A program made the translations under genes and the position numbers. The notes beneath the pieces are model-generated. The model was not told the DNA's origin. It did no database searches and saw nothing but the letters and a program-made list of their open reading frames with translations. Positions 1 to 5,506 of a DNA stretch of 6,817 nt are shown piece by piece; position 1 is the first letter of the stretch, and every line of letters begins with the position of its first letter. Source of the stretch: Verrucomicrobiota bacterium (GTDB taxonomy: Bacteria; Verrucomicrobiota; Kiritimatiellia; JAAZAB01); assembly GCA_018896395.1 (NCBI GenBank), contig JAHIMN010000085.1, positions 1 through 6,817 on the forward strand, given 5' to 3'.

Positions 1-157
1 ACGGATTACACGGATGGCACGGACCTGCCCGCAGTGCTACAGCGTTGCAGGCGGGTACTTCTGATTCAGATGAAATTAAAAGGACAGAGGACAAGTGAAT
101 GGATTTTCTTTCCCTTATCAGTGTTATCCGTGATATCCGTGGTAAAAATATCCGTCT
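1..157. repeat. ACGGAT-type word repeat, inverted arms
   Basis: Positions 1-22 contain the word ACGGAT/CACGGA three times in slightly varied form (ACGGATTACACGGATGGCAC). Positions 115-157 contain the same word on the opposite strand: TTATCCGTG, ATATCCGTGG and ATATCCGTC. The two sets face each other around a palindrome (24-55) and about 60 bp of plain sequence. Copies are imperfect, so this is a family of degenerate words rather than an exact tandem array. The left arm starts at the window edge and may continue outside. Confidence 0.6.
24..55. repeat. Palindromic dispersed repeat, copy 1
   Basis: The left arm CCTGCCCGCAGTGCT and right arm AGCGTTGCAGGCGGG form an imperfect stem with G-T wobbles and almost no loop. 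The same element occurs at 1797-1832 with one A/G difference in the left arm and four extra loop bases. No T run follows on either strand, so it does not look like an intrinsic terminator. It lies about 150 bp past the acpS stop. A small dispersed palindrome (REP-like) is the simplest reading. Confidence 0.65.
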
Positions 158-204
158 GGTACGAGTAAAACGCTGCTACCTGAGTAATTACGGTTTTGTT
201 ATCT

Positions 205-240
205 TTATTTCCTGGATTTTGGCATTTGGATTTGGGATTT
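205..240 (-). repeat. AAATCC-type word repeat inside the acpS 3' end
   Basis: On the minus strand, 240-211 reads as repeats of AAATCC/CAAATCC/CAAATGCC/AAAATCC. It is low-complexity and of the kind usually found between genes. The acpS reading frame enters it and ends at TAA (205-207), so the last 11 residues (KSQIQMPKSRK) come from the repeat. This is seen directly; that the repeat invaded the gene end is an inference. Confidence 0.6.
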
Positions 241-666
241 TCCATCTTCGACCAGGATGGCTTGCGCCACGGCGTAGTTATGCGTGTGTGCCAGACTGAC
301 CAGTACGCGAGCAATGCCGCGCCGGGCAACCAGGGCCTGACCTTTCGGACTGAATCGCACGGATGGCGCCCGGGTGGCGGGATCGGCCACCACTTCGATA
401 TCCTGCCAGCCCAGCTCCGGGCTGATTCCCGTACCAAACGCCTTGGCCACGGCTTCCTTCACGGCGAAGCGAACCGCGTAGTGCATCCAGGGGTGCGGTC
501 GCGACTCGCAATAACGGCGCTCGGCTTCCAGGAACACCCGGCGCGTGAACCGGGAGCGCCACTGTTCAAGTACCTGGCGAATCCGCGCCACCTCCACCAG
601 GTCAATGCCGGTGCCGACAACTGAGAGCGCACCGGACGTTATGGTTCCTTGATCAATGCAAGTCAT
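205..666 (-). CDS. acpS: Holo-[acyl-carrier-protein] synthase AcpS
   Basis: Transfers 4'-phosphopantetheine from CoA to the conserved serine of acyl carrier protein, making it active for fatty-acid synthesis; cytoplasmic and Mg-dependent. The 153-residue product shows the AcpS signatures in order: GTGIDLVEVARI (residues 18-29, metal-ligand Asp22), FLEAERRYC (45-53), AVRFAVKEAVAKAFGTG (64-80, with Glu71), and SLAHTHNYAVAQA (124-136). Family members usually have about 120-130 residues. Here about 15 extra residues precede VVGTGID and about 11 follow the core. No internal ATG, GTG or TTG lies in frame between the first codon and the conserved core, so the ATG at 666 is the only plausible start; its upstream GGCGGG is a poor ribosome site. 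The C-terminal tail is encoded by an intergenic word repeat. The gene follows pdxJ, a pairing also found in enterobacteria, but a 170-bp hairpin-rich gap separates them. Confidence 0.93.
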   Translation of the reverse strand: MTCIDQGTITSGALSVVGTGIDLVEVARIRQVLEQWRSRFTRRVFLEAERRYCESRPHPWMHYAVRFAVKEAVAKAFGTGISPELGWQDIEVVADPATRAPSVRFSPKGQALVARRGIARVLVSLAHTHNYAVAQAILVEDGKSQIQMPKSRK

Positions 667-675
667 AGGAATTTC

Positions 676-704
676 CCGCCTTTGGCGGATCCGCCTGCGG
701 CGGA
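676..704. repeat. Tandem CCGCC/GGCGG hairpins upstream of acpS
   Basis: Two back-to-back perfect hairpins: CCGCC-TTT-GGCGG (676-688) and TCCGCC-TGC-GGCGGA (690-704). They lie 10-38 nt upstream of the acpS ATG, so any transcript entering acpS carries them just before the start codon, where GGCGGG is the only purine-rich stretch. They could limit ribosome access or simply be part of the repeat block that continues to 812. Confidence 0.6.
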
Positions 705-711
705 CAATCCG

Positions 712-775
712 TGTAGAGCCGGTTTTACACCGGCTATTCTGTCCCGAAGATAGCCGACATAAAGTCGGCTCTACA
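712..775. repeat. REP-like twin-hairpin inverted element
   Basis: A 64-bp element with 26-bp imperfect inverted arms, TGTAGAGCCGGTTTTACACC.. at 712-737 and ..CATAAAGTCGGCTCTACA ending at 775, around a 12-bp centre. Each arm is also a hairpin: GCCGGT-TTTAC-ACCGGC (718-734) and GCCGAC-ATAAA-GTCGGC (753-769). The stems differ at two positions, yet each pairs perfectly with its own partner, so the changes are compensatory. This is the layout of paired REP/BIME elements. No REP-associated transposase is in the window. Confidence 0.75.
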
Positions 776-776
776 T

Positions 777-799
777 GAAAAAGCTGCCGCTCCTGCGGC
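777..799 (-). terminator. Possible intrinsic terminator after pdxJ
   Basis: On the minus strand the sequence reads GCCGC-AGGA-GCGGC (799-786), then AGC and five T residues (782-778). It starts 38 nt past the pdxJ stop. The 5-bp stem is short and three bases separate it from the T run, so it is a moderate candidate. A second copy of GCGGC lies at 812-808 and could pair with the GCCGC arm (799-795) instead, giving two exclusive folds. Confidence 0.45.
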
Positions 800-836
800 C
801 TAATTTAGCCGCTTAACATCTTCCACTTCGTCCCAA

Positions 837-1571
837 TCAGCCCCTGTAACCGGCCATGGCTTTCAGCATTTCGCGGACCGCCAGCCGCATGCCCACCAGC
901 ACGGCCCGCGCCACGATACTGTGTCCGATGTTGAGCGTATCCAAACAGGGAACACACAGGATGCCACGGATATTATCCAGATTGATGCCATGCCCGGCGT
1001 TGACTTGCAGACCCAGAGCGTGGGCATAGCGCGCGCCATCCATCAGGCGCTTCAACTCCCGCCGGATGGAAGCCCCGGCGGCATCGCAGTACGTACCGGT
1101 GTGAAGTTCCACCACCGGCGCGCCCACCGCCGCGGCGGCATCCAGTTGGCGCCGATCGGGATCGATAAACAGGCTCACGGCAATGCCCTCATCGGCCAGA
1201 CGCGCGACCGCCGTTTTCAAGGTCTTCCATTGGCCGAACACATCCAACCCGCCCTCCGTGGTCAGCTCGCGGCGTTTTTCCGGCACGAGGCATACTTCGT
1301 CCGGACGGACCTTCAGCGCGATGGCAATGATTTCCGGTGTAGCGGCCATCTCCAGATTCAGGCGGATCTTGAGAGCCTTACGCAAGGCAGTCACATCACG
1401 GTCCTGGATATGGCGGCGGTCTTCGCGCAGGTGGACGGTGATGCCGTGCGCGCCGGCGGCTTCGCAGAGCCGCGCCGCGGCCAGCGGGTTGGGATACACC
1501 GTGCCGCGCGCCTGGCGCAGGGTGGCGACATGATCAATGTTCACGCCCAATTTCAGGTTGTGGGTGTTCAT
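837..1571 (-). CDS. pdxJ: Pyridoxine 5'-phosphate synthase PdxJ
   Basis: Condenses 1-deoxy-D-xylulose 5-phosphate with 3-amino-2-oxopropyl phosphate to form pyridoxine 5'-phosphate, the ring-closing step of the DXP-dependent vitamin B6 pathway; cytoplasmic TIM barrel. The 244 residues match the family length (E. coli about 243). Signatures are GVNIDHVATLRQARG (9-23), GITVHLREDRRHI (43-55), NLEMA (72-76, Glu74), CLVPEKRRELTTEGGLDV (94-111), NAGHGINLDNI (191-201, His194) and the phosphate-binding NIGHSIVARAVLVGM (214-228). I start at the ATG at 1571. A TTG ten codons upstream (1601) is in frame, but it would add residues unlike the family and lies in repeat DNA. The ribosome site is weak (only GAG in the right area). 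A promoter at 1755-1728 and a long inverted-repeat leader precede the gene, so it likely has its own transcript; acpS follows. Confidence 0.95.
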   Translation of the reverse strand: MNTHNLKLGVNIDHVATLRQARGTVYPNPLAAARLCEAAGAHGITVHLREDRRHIQDRDVTALRKALKIRLNLEMAATPEIIAIALKVRPDEVCLVPEKRRELTTEGGLDVFGQWKTLKTAVARLADEGIAVSLFIDPDRRQLDAAAAVGAPVVELHTGTYCDAAGASIRRELKRLMDGARYAHALGLQVNAGHGINLDNIRGILCVPCLDTLNIGHSIVARAVLVGMRLAVREMLKAMAGYRG

Positions 1572-1589
1572 GGATTTATGCTCATATAA

Positions 1590-1724
1590 GGCATGGTTCA
1601 ACGTTCACGGTTTCGGGGTTCACGGTTGAGCACATTGAAGCGGAAATCAGCTCGCCTGGGCAAAGCGCTTCGGCGGAGCCTGGCAACCTCCATAACTGTG
1701 AACCGCTGAACCGTGAACCATGCC
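1590..1724. repeat. GGTTCAC-type word repeat, inverted arms
   Basis: The outer ends are an 11-bp perfect inverted repeat, GGCATGGTTCA (1590-1600) and TGAACCATGCC (1714-1724). Inside them, variants of GTTCACGG run from 1601 to 1627 and their complements (CTGTGAACCG, CTGAACCGTGAA) from 1696 to 1717. The about 65-bp centre includes a small hairpin GCTTC-GGC-GGAGC. The element could be a small mobile repeat or a structured leader for pdxJ. No target-site duplication is evident to me. Confidence 0.65.
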
Positions 1725-1727
1725 ACA

Positions 1728-1755
1728 ATCATATACCGTATAGCCATCGGGTCAA
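1728..1755 (-). promoter_or_regulatory. Sigma70-type promoter for pdxJ
   Basis: On the minus strand, -35 TTGACC (1755-1750), a 16-nt spacer, and -10 TATGAT (1733-1728). Each hexamer matches consensus at five of six positions. Transcription would start near 1721, just at the edge of the inverted repeat, giving a leader of roughly 150 nt before the pdxJ ATG at 1571. Confidence 0.6.
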
Positions 1756-1796
1756 GTATACAGAGAGAAGTCAACACCGGGCACCTTGGCGCTCTA

Positions 1797-1832
1797 CCTG
1801 CCCGCAATGCTACGCATAGCGTTGCAGGCGGG
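1797..1832. repeat. Palindromic dispersed repeat, copy 2
   Basis: Arms CCTGCCCGCAATGCTA (1797-1812) and TAGCGTTGCAGGCGGG (1817-1832) pair over 16 positions with two G-T wobbles and one mismatch, around a CGCA loop. It is nearly the same as the element at 24-55. It begins 11 nt past the lolD stop on the minus strand, where a terminator would be expected, but no T run follows, so intrinsic termination is unlikely. Confidence 0.7.
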
Positions 1833-1843
1833 CGTTACACGCT

Positions 1844-2557
1844 TCACGTGCCTTGCAGGCGCCCATCTTTGAGTTCCAGGACACGGTCGCACAGGCGGGC
1901 TACGGCGATATTGTGCGTCACCAGAATGAGTGTCCGCCCCTGGCCGCGGGTGAGCGCGAACAGAAACTCCAGCACCTGAGTGCCCGTCACGGAATCCAGG
2001 TTGCCGGTGGGCTCATCGGCCAGCACCAGGTCGGGATGGTTCATCAAGGCCCGCGCCAGGGCTACGCGCTGTTGCTCCCCGCCGGCGAGTTCCATCGGCA
2101 GATGATTCGCGCGGCCAGCCAGGCCGACCGCCTCCAGCAGGGACTGCGCCCGGTCGCGCATGCCAGCGGGGGCGCCGTTCTGGCTCAACGCGGGCAACAT
2201 GACGTTTTCCAGCACATCGAGTTCGGGCAGGAGATGATAAAACTGGAACACAAACCCGATGTGCCGTCCCCGCACAACGGTACGCTGGGCGGCGGAGAGC
2301 GCATATAAATCGCGCCCCTGAAACCGCACCGTGCCGCCGCTGGGCTGATCGAGCGCGCCCAGGATATGCAAGAGGGTGCTTTTTCCCGAGCCGCTGGCGC
2401 CGATAATCGAAATGACCTCGCCCGCGTGCACGGCCAGGGACACATCCCGCAGAACGGGAATCGCGGCCTGGCCGAGCATATAGGTTTTGCCCAGGCGTTC
2501 GACCTGCAGGATGTTTTCGCCCTTCGGCGAGCCGGATAATGTTGTCGGATTATTCAT
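1844..2557 (-). CDS. lolD: Lipoprotein-releasing ABC transporter ATPase LolD
   Basis: ATP-binding subunit that powers release of outer-membrane lipoproteins from the inner membrane to the periplasmic carrier LolA; bound to the cytoplasmic face. The 237 residues have the full ABC set: Walker A GASGSGKST (53-61), Q-loop Gln105 in FQFYHLLPEL, signature LAGGEQQRVALARAL (157-171), Walker B LVLADE (177-182) with the D-loop GNLD, and H-loop His215 in LVTHN. The signature reads LAGGE rather than the usual LSGGE; the rest is standard, so activity is likely. Its ATG overlaps the last 8 nt of the permease gene (ATGAATAA), which implies translational coupling and supports LolD over the related FtsE/MacB types. 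No other start lies before the conserved core. Confidence 0.9.
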   Translation of the reverse strand: MNNPTTLSGSPKGENILQVERLGKTYMLGQAAIPVLRDVSLAVHAGEVISIIGASGSGKSTLLHILGALDQPSGGTVRFQGRDLYALSAAQRTVVRGRHIGFVFQFYHLLPELDVLENVMLPALSQNGAPAGMRDRAQSLLEAVGLAGRANHLPMELAGGEQQRVALARALMNHPDLVLADEPTGNLDSVTGTQVLEFLFALTRGQGRTLILVTHNIAVARLCDRVLELKDGRLQGT

Positions 2558-3785
2558 AGCGCAAGGCCTGGGCCGGATCCAACCGCGCGGCGCGCCAGGC
2601 CGGCAACAGGCCGGCCAGGGTGCAAATGATCAGCGACAGGATCGCGATCAGCGCGATGTCGCCCGGCGCCGTACGGGACGGAATTTCGCTCAGGTGATAC
2701 AACTCCTTGGGAAAAAGCTCCATGCGGCAGACCGTCGCCATGCCACGCATGAGGCCGTTACGGTAATGCAGCGTCACGAGACCCAGGGCGATTCCCAGCA
2801 CGGTGCCGAAGAACCCCTGGATCCAGCCCTGCCAGAAGAAGATCCGCATGATACTGCCCGAGGGAAAGCCCAACGCCTTGAGCAGCCCGATTTCCTTGGT
2901 TTTCTGCACCACGACAATGATCAGCGTGTTGGTGATACCAAAGGCCGCCACCAGGACGATGAAAATCAACAGAAAAAACATCATGTTTTTTTCAACCCGC
3001 AGGGCATCGAAGAGCTGGCGGTTCAGATCCATCCAGGTCTGGACGCGCAGGTCCGGATATTCCCCATGCAAACGCTCGGTAATTCGCCGGGCCACAATAT
3101 GAGCCTGGAATGGGTCGGCCGTCATGACCCGCAGGGCATGGATGCCGCTGTTGAGACCGTAAAATTCCTGGGCAACCGCCAGGGGCATCAGGATAAACCC
3201 GACATCGTATTCCCACATGCCGATCTCGAAAATGCCGGCCACGTTCATTTCCGTCGGCAGACGGATTTCGTCCTTGCCGGCGATGAAGCTCTGCGGCGAA
3301 TAGACCAGCAGTTTGTCGCCCACGGCGATGTTCAGGCGCCGGGCGAGTTCCCGGCCGATGATGACGTCGTCATCGCCCATCTCGAACCGACCGGCCACCA
3401 TGTGCCGGGGCAACTGACTGACCTGCTGTTCACGCTCGATATCAACGCCGCGCATTATCGGGGTATGCACAATACCGCCGTGCTGGACAAAGACCAGGCC
3501 CTGGACATAGGGCGCCACTCCGGCCACGCCCGGAATGGCGTTGACCGCCTCGGCCAGGTGATCCTCGTCGTCAATTGTCCCCGACCGGGTAACCGTCACA
3601 TGCGCGTCAAATCCCAGGATCTTGTCGCGCCACATGTCGTCGAACCCGCTCATGACGGAGAGCACGATCACCAGCACGGTCACGCCCAGCATGACGCCGA
3701 TGACCGAGATGATGGAAATCACCGAAAGCCAAGTCCGCTTCGGCTTCATATACTTGAGCGCCATGAATAAGGAGAAAGGAAGCAT
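2550..3785 (-). CDS. Lipoprotein-releasing system permease, LolC/LolE family
   Basis: Inner-membrane subunit that extracts lipoproteins from the outer leaflet of the inner membrane and hands them on for transport to the outer membrane. The 411 residues show the family layout: N-terminal PFSLFMALKYMKPKRT (3-18), first membrane helix (about 20-46), a large periplasmic MacB-like domain (about 47-265), then three helices (about 268-293, 318-340, 376-396) of the FtsX-type permease domain with KTKEIGLLKALG (295-306) and the closing AARLDPAQALRYE. The start at the ATG at 3785 fits the family N-terminus; no good Shine-Dalgarno site precedes it. Only one permease lies beside lolD, so LolC and LolE cannot be told apart; a homodimer or a second copy elsewhere are both possible. 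A word repeat begins 12 nt upstream. Confidence 0.9.
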   Translation of the reverse strand: MLPFSLFMALKYMKPKRTWLSVISIISVIGVMLGVTVLVIVLSVMSGFDDMWRDKILGFDAHVTVTRSGTIDDEDHLAEAVNAIPGVAGVAPYVQGLVFVQHGGIVHTPIMRGVDIEREQQVSQLPRHMVAGRFEMGDDDVIIGRELARRLNIAVGDKLLVYSPQSFIAGKDEIRLPTEMNVAGIFEIGMWEYDVGFILMPLAVAQEFYGLNSGIHALRVMTADPFQAHIVARRITERLHGEYPDLRVQTWMDLNRQLFDALRVEKNMMFFLLIFIVLVAAFGITNTLIIVVVQKTKEIGLLKALGFPSGSIMRIFFWQGWIQGFFGTVLGIALGLVTLHYRNGLMRGMATVCRMELFPKELYHLSEIPSRTAPGDIALIAILSLIICTLAGLLPAWRAARLDPAQALRYE

Positions 3786-4010
3786 GGTGTAAGATAGTAA
3801 TCAGTAATCAGTTATCAGTGATCGGTTATTTATTCCGACTATATCGTAGAAACAACCGTTTTTGGGCGGCATCGCGTTGGCATGAAAGAAACTGGCTTTC
3901 ATACTCTCGGCACATGAAGTCTGACGGAGGCCGTGCATACTTTGCGCCTTTGCGCCGATTGCGTTAAAATCAGACGTTCCTTGCAAAACATACGAAAATT
4001 GATTGCCGCT
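3786..4010. other. lysS-lolC/E gap, repeat-bounded, no gene
   Basis: A 225-bp gap bounded on both sides by ATCAGTG-type repeat arms. Inside it are a tandem TTTGCGCC pair (3941-3956) followed by GATTGCGTTAAAA, and a perfect 7-bp hairpin (3882-3902). A TATAGT box on the minus strand (3843-3838) could be a -10 for the permease gene, but I find no matching -35 at the right distance. A short minus-strand open frame (3986-3801) has no family features and ends in repeat words, so I do not call it a gene. Confidence 0.6.
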
Positions 4011-4046
4011 TCACTGATCACTGATCACTGATGACTGATCACTTTT
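3797..4046. repeat. ATCAGTG-type word repeat, inverted arms
   Basis: The left arm (3797-3825) carries ATCAGTAATCAGTTATCAGT then GATCGG. The right arm (4011-4046) carries the complement, CACTGATCACTGATCACTGA then TGACTGATCAC. The arms face each other across about 185 bp. The right arm is partly coding: it supplies the last ten residues and the TGA stop of lysS. The unit is about 7-8 bp and degenerate. Confidence 0.7.
3882..3902. repeat. ATGAAAG/CTTTCAT hairpin
   Basis: A perfect 7-bp inverted repeat, ATGAAAG (3882-3888) and CTTTCAT (3896-3902), around a 7-nt loop AAACTGG. No T run follows on either strand. Its role is unknown; it may be part of the repeat island between lysS and the permease gene. 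Confidence 0.4.
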
Positions 4047-5501
4047 CGGTCGGAGTTGTGGAAACAGGATGACGTCACGGATGGCTTCCGCGCCGGTCAG
4101 GATCATCACCAGGCGGTCGATTCCGAGACCCATGCCGCCGGAGGGCGGCATGCCATGTTCGAGGGCCAGCAGAAACTCCTCGTCCACCTTTTGGGCCTTG
4201 GCGCCCGACTGCGCTTCCAGCCGTTTGCGCTGTTCGAGGGGATCGTTCAGTTCCGAGTAGCCGGGGGCAATTTCCTTGCCGCCGATGACCAGCTCGAACA
4301 CGTCTACGACACGATCATCGTCCGCGCAGACTTTGGCCAGCGGCACAAGGTCCCGCGGCAGGCGCATCACAAAGGTCGGATTCTGAAGCGTGCGCTCGAC
4401 AAGCTTTTCGTAAATCTCGTGCGTGGTCTGGGTCATGGACCAGGCCGGGTCAATTACCAGACCCAGACTGGTAGCGCGCGCCCGGGCCGCGGCCGGCGCG
4501 AGGTCATACCAATCCGCTCCAGCCTTTTCCAAAATCAGATCGCGATAGGGGGCTTCGCGCCAGGGCGGGGCAAGGTCAATCCGGTTTTCATCCCGGCCCA
4601 CCTGCAGGGAGCCAACCACCTTTTGCGCCACGGTGGTGATCAATTCCTGCACGAGCGCCTGCATGCCCTGGCGGTCCGACCACGCCTGGTACACCTCCAG
4701 CATGGTAAACTCGGGGTTATGCGTTTTGGAGAGACCCTCGTTGCGGAAATTGCGGTTAAGCTCGAACAGCTTGTCGAACCCACCCACCAGGAGGCGTTTC
4801 AGATACAGTTCCGGCGCAATGCGCAAAAACATGTCCGTGTTCAGGGCCGTGTAACGGGTCTTGAACGGCCGCGCCGCCGCGCCGCCGACCTGTGTCTGCA
4901 TCATCGGCGTTTCCACTTCGCGGAAGCCTTTGGCCCACAGGAACTCACGGATTTCGCGCACGGCCTGCGAACGCTGGTCAAAGAGCCGGCGCACCTCGGG
5001 ATTGGCAACCAGGTCGAGGTAGCGCTGGCGATAGCGGATTTCAACGTCCTTAAGCCCATGCCATTTTTCCGGCAACGGGCGCAGGGCCTTGGCCAGCAGC
5101 GTCCATTTCAGGATGCGGATCGTCGGCTCCCCCATGCGAGTGGTAAACAGTTCGCCTTCCACGCCGACCAGGTCCCCCGCATCGAGCAGGTGCTTGAAAG
5201 CGTCGAATTCGGTGGTATGGGATTTGCCCGCGTAGAGCTGGAAGCGGTCGCTCCCGTCGCGCAAATCGGCAAAAACGCTTTTACCCATGTTGCGGATGGT
5301 CATCAGCCGGCCGGCCGCGCGTACAGCCAGGCCTTCCTGGAAACCGGCGCGCAGGTCCGCCAGCAACCGGGTATTGGGAAAGGCCTGACCGAAGGGCGCG
5401 AAGCCGGCCGCCGCCAACCGCTGGAGCTTGACCAGCCGTTGTTCGCCATCGCCGCTGTCCGGGCAAGGCACCGCCACGGGCTGTGCAGGGGATTCCGTCA
5501 T
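4011..5501 (-). CDS. lysS: Lysyl-tRNA synthetase, class II
   Basis: Charges tRNA-Lys with lysine using ATP; cytoplasmic. The 496-residue product has the class II LysRS architecture: an N-terminal OB-fold anticodon-binding domain (about 60-140, VRAAGRLMTIRNMGKSVFADLRDG), motif 1 region (about 175-211, VETPMMQTQVGGAAARPF), motif 2 FELNRNFRNEGLSKTHNPEF (246-265), GGKEIAPGYSELNDP (407-421), and motif 3 GGMGLGIDRLVMILTG (455-470). The ATG at 5501 is preferred over one 19 codons upstream (5558), because the longer form would overlap the ferredoxin gene and adds unlike residues. The ATG lies 5 nt past the ferredoxin stop, with GGAAG about 10 nt upstream. The enzyme should end near FPQLRPK; the last ten residues (SDQSSVISDQ) and the TGA are encoded by an ATCAGTG repeat arm. 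Confidence 0.96.
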   Translation of the reverse strand: MTESPAQPVAVPCPDSGDGEQRLVKLQRLAAAGFAPFGQAFPNTRLLADLRAGFQEGLAVRAAGRLMTIRNMGKSVFADLRDGSDRFQLYAGKSHTTEFDAFKHLLDAGDLVGVEGELFTTRMGEPTIRILKWTLLAKALRPLPEKWHGLKDVEIRYRQRYLDLVANPEVRRLFDQRSQAVREIREFLWAKGFREVETPMMQTQVGGAAARPFKTRYTALNTDMFLRIAPELYLKRLLVGGFDKLFELNRNFRNEGLSKTHNPEFTMLEVYQAWSDRQGMQALVQELITTVAQKVVGSLQVGRDENRIDLAPPWREAPYRDLILEKAGADWYDLAPAAARARATSLGLVIDPAWSMTQTTHEIYEKLVERTLQNPTFVMRLPRDLVPLAKVCADDDRVVDVFELVIGGKEIAPGYSELNDPLEQRKRLEAQSGAKAQKVDEEFLLALEHGMPPSGGMGLGIDRLVMILTGAEAIRDVILFPQLRPKSDQSSVISDQ

Positions 5502-5506
5502 GAGGA

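Larger units (their letters stand above)
1..204. other. Non-coding gap downstream of acpS, repeat-filled
   Basis: I see no credible gene here. The stretch holds a palindromic repeat (24-55) between two sets of ACGGAT-type words: forward copies at 1-22 and inverted copies (TATCCGT/TTATCCGTG) at about 115-157. The middle part (60-114) is AT-richer and has no recognisable motif. Open frames that cross it on either strand read through the repeat words and have no family features, so I treat them as spurious. No clear terminator for acpS is visible, because no stem followed by a T run lies just past its stop on the minus strand. Confidence 0.7.
1572..1843. other. lolD-pdxJ gap: promoter, inverted-repeat leader, palindrome
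   Basis: A 272-bp stretch without a gene. On the minus strand, from lolD toward pdxJ, it holds a palindromic dispersed repeat (1832-1797), about 40 bp of plain sequence, a sigma70-like promoter (1755-1728), and a GGTTCAC-type inverted repeat (1724-1590) that fills nearly all of the predicted pdxJ leader. Open frames across it are made of repeat words and show no protein family features. Confidence 0.7.

Noticed and set aside
66..437. Minus-strand frame overlapping the acpS end
   Set aside because: It reads the ACGGAT words as TDITDNTD-type text and overlaps acpS in another frame; no support for a gene.
1572..1601. Upstream TTG start for pdxJ
   Set aside because: It would add ten residues unlike the family and read from the inverted repeat; the ATG at 1571 gives the normal length.
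2487..3770. Long plus-strand open frame (427 codons) opposite the Lol permease
   Set aside because: It covers the permease gene in antisense, has the same His/Gln/Asp-rich shadow composition, and contains no motif.
3801..3986. Small minus-strand gene between lysS and the permease gene
   Set aside because: The 61-codon frame lacks a ribosome site and family features, and its last residues are read from the ATCAGTG repeat.
3797..4046. CRISPR-like array of short repeats
   Set aside because: The words are 6-9 bp, degenerate, adjacent without unique spacers, and inverted between arms; no cas gene is present.
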